Assembly (NCBI GenBank): GCA_964402065.1
Contig: CAYOAN010000003.1
Coordinates: 62,001 to 126,000, forward strand
Length of the DNA stretch: 64,000 bases
Direction of reading: 5' to 3'
DNA from: CAIWMF01 sp964402065
Lineage (GTDB): Bacteria > Verrucomicrobiota > Verrucomicrobiia > Chthoniobacterales > UBA6821
Position 1 is the first letter of the stretch; every line of letters begins with the position of its first letter. This document shows, in pieces, positions 60,513 to 64,000 of the stretch. The notes under the pieces are model-generated. The model saw only the letters and a program-made list of their open reading frames with translations. It had not been told where the DNA came from and did no database searches. The position numbers were made by a program, and so were the translations under genes.

Positions 60513-62510
60513 CTACGTTAACAAGGATCGCATCCGTGCAAAAGCATCATCAACATCTTCTTCTTCCAAGGGCTTAGAGAGAATTTCCTCCATACTTCCT
60601 GGTTCCACCCCTTCTCCTGCAATCTCCAAAAGAAAAGGACTTGGTTTGCAAGAAATTGTTGTTCCAAATTTTTTACGCGTACGACAGTAAGTTAATGTCA
60701 GTGTTTTTCTGGCGCGCGTTATTCCAACATAACAAAGCCGTCGTTCTTCATCCATTGTTCCCTCTTGCTTAGAGCGCTCATGCGGCAACAGCCCATCTTC
60801 GAGCCCAACAAGATAAACATGAGAAAATTCCAAGCCTTTTGCAGCATGAAGCGTGATTAGGGTGACTCCATCATGAATCTCCTCTTCTTCTTCCTTTTCT
60901 CGCTCTAGAACCATGCTATCTAAAAAACCTTGAATCCCCTCTCGTCGATTTTTCTGACAATAATGAGTGAGGCTTTGCAACAGCTCTCGAACATTGTTTT
61001 CTCGAGCATCAGCCTCTTGTTCTTTTTTACAACTCTTCCTCAAGTCATCATAATAACCAATTTCTCGCAGCAACTCTCCGAGCAAAGCTCCTGAGTCATG
61101 CCCCGGAGTCTGCAAACGAACTTTCAACGTTTCCCATTCTTCTAAAAAACTTCGAATCGCTTCTTGTGTTTTTGTTGAAAAATCATCCTGCGTTACTGGT
61201 TGTTGCAATACTTGAAAAAGGGATTTTTGTTGCTGTACTGAAATTTCTAATAATCGCTGAAGCGAGACTTTACCAAGACCGCGGGGCGGGGTCGTTAGAA
61301 CACGCAAGAGCGCCGTATCATCATCAGGATTAATCAAGGCACTCAGATAGGCCATGACATCTTTAATTTCACGGCGATCAAAAAAACTTTTTCCTCCGAC
61401 AACGCGGTAAGGAATTTTGCGTTCACGCAAAGCGGTTTCAAAAAGTCGAGCCTGAGCATTCATGCGATACAGAATCGCAAATTGATTCCAGGAGGCCTCT
61501 CGATGCTTTTCTAGAATCTCATCAGCGATGAATTCTGCTTCAGTAGCATCATCTTGTGCACTCAATACACGTATGGGCTCTCCTTCCTTCTCATCACTCC
61601 AAAGATTTTTTTTGCGCCGCCGAGTGTTATTTTTAATAAGACGATTCGCTGTCGCTAAAATAAGATCCGTACTGCGATAATTTTGCTCTAGCGTGATAAT
61701 TTCTGGGTTAGGAAAGGCATGTTCAAACTCAATCAAATGCGCACTCTCCGCACCACGCCAACCATAAATACTTTGATCATCGTCTCCTACAACACAAAGA
61801 TTAATTGGCTCGCTCACTAGATGCGTGATCAATTCCATCTGTAATCGATTCGTGTCTTGAAACTCATCGATTAAAATAAAACGATACCGCTCTTGCCAAC
61901 GTGCTCGAGCTTCCGGATGTTGAGACAATAAATTGCGAGCCTGTAACAACAAATCATCAAAATCCATGGCATTGAGTGTGCGCAATTCTTCTTGATACTT
62001 TGCAAAGAGGCTTCCTAAGGCCGTTCCAGTCTCTTCTGGAAAAGCAGAACCGAGATTCTTTGCCTTGCTAATAATATTTTTTGCAAGATCGGGATTGATA
62101 GGATCTTTTTGATCATGAATACGGCTCGCCAGTTTTTTAATTAATCCCATCTGATCCGATTCATCAAAAATACTAAAATTTTCTTTGTACCCTAAGAGCG
62201 TTGCATCTTGGCGCAACAACCTGACACAAAGTGCATGAAAAGTACAAATTGTCATCGCTCGTGCTTGCTCTGTGCTCAGCATGCCAGCAATTCGCTCTCT
62301 CATCTCACGTGCTGCTTTGTTAGTAAAGGTCACTGCTAAAATAGAAGCCGGATCAACACCCTGCGAAACTAACCAAGCAATACGCGCTGTCAGAACGCGC
62401 GTCTTTCCAGTGCCAGCTCCGGCAAGAATGAGAAGAGCTCCCTCAGGATGAGTTGCTGCACGGTATTGTTCAGGATTGAGATCAAAAAGACGAAATTTAC
62501 TCGCAGACAT
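60513..62510 (-). CDS. uvrD: UvrD/PcrA-type superfamily 1 DNA helicase
   Basis: The 665-residue helicase has the Q-motif region LNPEQYRAATHPEGALLILAGAGTGKTRVL with the Walker A GAGTGKT, AVTFTNKAAREMRERI (motif Ia), YRFILIDEFQDTN (motif II), VVGDDDQSIYGWRGA (motif III), EQNYRST (motif IV) and later GVTLITLHAAKGLEFSHVYLVGLEDGLLPH (motif V) and RRLCYVGITRARKTLTL (motif VI). It translocates 3' to 5' on DNA in repair and replication restart. It is somewhat shorter than E. coli UvrD (720). The C-terminal end is acidic. purN lies upstream on the same strand. Confidence 0.95.
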   Translation of the reverse strand: MSASKFRLFDLNPEQYRAATHPEGALLILAGAGTGKTRVLTARIAWLVSQGVDPASILAVTFTNKAAREMRERIAGMLSTEQARAMTICTFHALCVRLLRQDATLLGYKENFSIFDESDQMGLIKKLASRIHDQKDPINPDLAKNIISKAKNLGSAFPEETGTALGSLFAKYQEELRTLNAMDFDDLLLQARNLLSQHPEARARWQERYRFILIDEFQDTNRLQMELITHLVSEPINLCVVGDDDQSIYGWRGAESAHLIEFEHAFPNPEIITLEQNYRSTDLILATANRLIKNNTRRRKKNLWSDEKEGEPIRVLSAQDDATEAEFIADEILEKHREASWNQFAILYRMNAQARLFETALRERKIPYRVVGGKSFFDRREIKDVMAYLSALINPDDDTALLRVLTTPPRGLGKVSLQRLLEISVQQQKSLFQVLQQPVTQDDFSTKTQEAIRSFLEEWETLKVRLQTPGHDSGALLGELLREIGYYDDLRKSCKKEQEADARENNVRELLQSLTHYCQKNRREGIQGFLDSMVLEREKEEEEEIHDGVTLITLHAAKGLEFSHVYLVGLEDGLLPHERSKQEGTMDEERRLCYVGITRARKTLTLTYCRTRKKFGTTISCKPSPFLLEIAGEGVEPGSMEEILSKPLEEEDVDDAFARMRSLLT

Positions 62511-62557
62511 AGAATGGATGAAGCAAAAAGTAGCATCGCGCTGCTACAACGTATATT

Positions 62558-63160
62558 TTAGGAACTTTGGTACATTGCCCTAGCAAATGCATTCACAATG
62601 CGGGGATAAAGCTCATGTTCAGCGTCTTGAATGCGTGCATGCAATATCTCGGGGGTATCTTCTAAAAAAACAGGAACTCGTGATTGTCCCAAAATTTTTC
62701 CAGTATCAATTCCTTCATCGACCACGTGCACTGTACAACCGGTCTCACTGACCTTTGCAACGCAGGCTTGTTGCCAAGCAGCTAGCCCCGGAAACTGAGG
62801 CAAGAGTGAGGGATGAATGTTTAAGATACGCCCTGGAAACGCCTTCAAGAGTGGTGCTTTAATGACACGCATGAACCCCGCCAGGGCAATAAAATCGACT
62901 TTTGCTGCTTGAAGATGGGAAATTATTTCTTGCTCAGCAGCCTCCGTCATTTTTGTTTTGAAAGGACCAGGTGATACAGAATGCGCAGGAATTTGAAATT
63001 CATTCGCTATTTTTAAGATACCAGCATCAGCAACATCAGAAAGAACCACGACAGGTTCATAAGAGACAGGACCTTTGCGAGCTGCTTCTACAAGCACTCG
63101 AAAATTTGACCCCTTGCCCGATCCTAGAATTCCAAGACGAAGAGGAAGAGAAAAATTCAC
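62558..63160 (-). CDS. purN: Phosphoribosylglycinamide formyltransferase
   Basis: The 200-residue enzyme adds a formyl group from 10-formyltetrahydrofolate to glycinamide ribonucleotide in purine synthesis. It shows LGILGSGKGSNFRVLVEAA at the N terminus, DFIALAGFMRVIKAPLLKAFPGRILNIHPSLLPQFPGLAAWQQA with the catalytic His and Asn region, and TVHVVDEGIDTGKILGQSRVPV with the catalytic Asp. The start at 63160 is the family start. It lies between rpmA and the helicase on the minus strand. Confidence 0.95.
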   Translation of the reverse strand: MNFSLPLRLGILGSGKGSNFRVLVEAARKGPVSYEPVVVLSDVADAGILKIANEFQIPAHSVSPGPFKTKMTEAAEQEIISHLQAAKVDFIALAGFMRVIKAPLLKAFPGRILNIHPSLLPQFPGLAAWQQACVAKVSETGCTVHVVDEGIDTGKILGQSRVPVFLEDTPEILHARIQDAEHELYPRIVNAFARAMYQSS

Positions 63161-63235
63161 AGTTACGGAAGGGATGAAAAAATTTACAGCGTATTAACCA
63201 TGAAGTACGCGAAGCAACAACAAGAAGCTGATTTT

Positions 63236-63257
63236 AGCGACTCTTTTTGTGGTCGCT
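63236..63257 (-). other. Small hairpin downstream of rpmA
   Basis: AGCGAC and GTCGCT form a 6-base stem with a 10-base loop about 40 bases after the rpmA stop. TTTTTGTGGTCGCT is reminiscent of the GTGTTCTTTG hairpin group. No T-run follows on the minus strand. Confidence 0.3.
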
Positions 63258-63293
63258 TTAATCTCTTCCAGCCCTGTGAAATTTTTTTAGGTG

Positions 63294-63548
63294 TTAAGCA
63301 ACAGCAAGTGGCTCAACATTCACACGACGGCCTGCGCGATCAAAACGAACTTTTCCTTCAATAAGAGAAAAAATGGTGTAATCACGTCCAAGGCCTACAT
63401 TGCGGCCTGGCAAAAATTTTGTACCACGCTGACGAACAATAATATTACCAGCTAAAACCATTTGATCACCAAATTTTTTAACGCCAAGTCGTTTGCTTTG
63501 ACTATCGCGTCCGTTTTTAACACTTCCTTGTCCTTTCTTATGGGCCAT
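63294..63548 (-). CDS. rpmA: 50S ribosomal protein L27
   Basis: The 84-residue protein has AHKKGQGSVKNGRDSQSKRLGVKKFGDQ, GNIIVRQRGTKFLPGRNVGLGRDYTIFSLIEGKVRF, the L27 signatures. The N terminus reaches the peptidyl-transferase centre. It follows rplU by 30 bases. No N-terminal cleavage motif of the Firmicutes type is visible. Confidence 0.97.
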   Translation of the reverse strand: MAHKKGQGSVKNGRDSQSKRLGVKKFGDQMVLAGNIIVRQRGTKFLPGRNVGLGRDYTIFSLIEGKVRFDRAGRRVNVEPLAVA

Positions 63549-63578
63549 AACTTTAAATAGGTTAAAATGAGTAAAAAA

Positions 63579-63896
63579 TTATTTGTTTGAAATCGAAGTG
63601 ATCTTGAGCTTTGTCAATTGACGACGATGTCCGACTGTGCGGTGATATCCTTTCCGACGACGGAACTTAAACGCAATTACTTTATCGTCTTTCCATTGAT
63701 CGACGACCTCAGCTTTAACAGAAGCTTTGTCAACAAAAGGGGCACCTACAGTGACATTTTCTCCGTCAACCATCATCAAAACGTCAGTAAAAGTTGTTGA
63801 TTGGCCTGCTTCTAAAGGAAGTTTTTCGACATCAAGAACGTCTCCTTCAGCAACACGATATTGTTTGCCGCCTGTTTGAATAATTGCGTAGGACAT
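63579..63896 (-). CDS. rplU: 50S ribosomal protein L21
   Basis: The 105-residue protein has MSYAIIQTGGKQYRVAEGDVLDVEKL at the N terminus and VIAFKFRRRKGYHRTVGHRRQLTKLKI at the C terminus, both typical of L21. It forms the usual rplU-rpmA pair. Confidence 0.97.
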   Translation of the reverse strand: MSYAIIQTGGKQYRVAEGDVLDVEKLPLEAGQSTTFTDVLMMVDGENVTVGAPFVDKASVKAEVVDQWKDDKVIAFKFRRRKGYHRTVGHRRQLTKLKITSISNK

Positions 63897-63930
63897 AAAA
63901 TTTTTAAAAATGGGAGGGATAAGATTCCAT

Positions 63931-63949
63931 AGATTAGCCCTTGTGGCAA
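63931..63949 (-). promoter_or_regulatory. Promoter-like motif before rplU-rpmA
   Basis: On the minus strand TTGCCA, seven bases, TAATCT, ending 35 bases before the rplU start, the same pair as before rplK at 23643-23660. The recurrence before two ribosomal operons suggests function, but the spacing is not that of a standard sigma-70 promoter. Confidence 0.35.
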
Positions 63950-64000
63950 CAAAAAAATATCTGCGTCTCTTATTTCTACTTTTTCCCTTTAGACTTCGGA

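Overview
The window reads as a chromosome segment of a Gram-negative, moderately AT-rich bacterium. TolB, a Pal lipoprotein and the peptidoglycan-recycling ligase Mpl imply an outer membrane and diaminopimelate-type peptidoglycan. Aromatic, purine and cell-wall genes, a chromate transporter and MscL argue against an extremely reduced endosymbiont. Several features suggest a member of the PVC group (Verrucomicrobiota or a relative): a stand-alone CysJ-like reductase, a lysine-tailed DksA-like protein next to rpmG-rpsR, an FGE/SUMF1-like secreted domain, and an uncharacterised 469-residue protein I associate with that group. That placement is an inference. Almost no start codon has a recognisable Shine-Dalgarno sequence.

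Layout. 1-9 kb: a 5'-truncated PP2C phosphatase, a sugar nucleotidyltransferase and a DUF167 protein; then apaG, aspS and hisS on the minus strand; dksA-like-rpmG-rpsR; type I aroD; a secreted repeat protein. 9-24 kb: argS, then a large minus-strand gene-expression cluster read from 23.6 kb down to 11 kb: rplK-rplA-rplJ-rplL-rpoB-rpoC-rpsB-tsf-PTS IIA. No nusG or secE lies beside rplK. 24-32 kb: an unrecognised 716-residue membrane-anchored protein, mscL, a two-subunit ChrA pair, a phospholipase-D-fold protein, two paralogous sulfotransferases flanking tRNA-Arg(CCG) and murI. 32-43 kb: pnp and rpsO, valS, manC, a Spy/CpxP-like protein, xseA, and a DegT/DnrJ aminotransferase. 43-48 kb: pal, tolB and an unusual 710-residue SUMF1-like/coiled-coil protein. 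47-64 kb: CysJ-like reductase, mpl, the uncharacterised family, yajQ, DAHP synthase, a DnaQ-like exonuclease, a GT2-like protein, an MBL-like protein, polX, small membrane and secreted Q-rich proteins, a UvrD/PcrA helicase, purN, rpmA and rplU.

The most unusual content is intergenic. At least four families of short non-coding repeats, without transposase genes, fill most gaps. Family A (about 130-165 bp) and family B (167 bp) have different terminal inverted repeats but share a conserved core. Family C (about 138 bp) has its own inverted ends, and one C copy contains a complete A copy. Family D (about 105 bp) lies at the 3' ends of two genes. Repeats abut genes so closely that some provide stop codons or lie two bases before a start codon. 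All A and B copies point the same way. This is the best candidate in the window for an undescribed system: a dispersed MITE/REP-like element superfamily with a conserved, possibly RNA-structured core.
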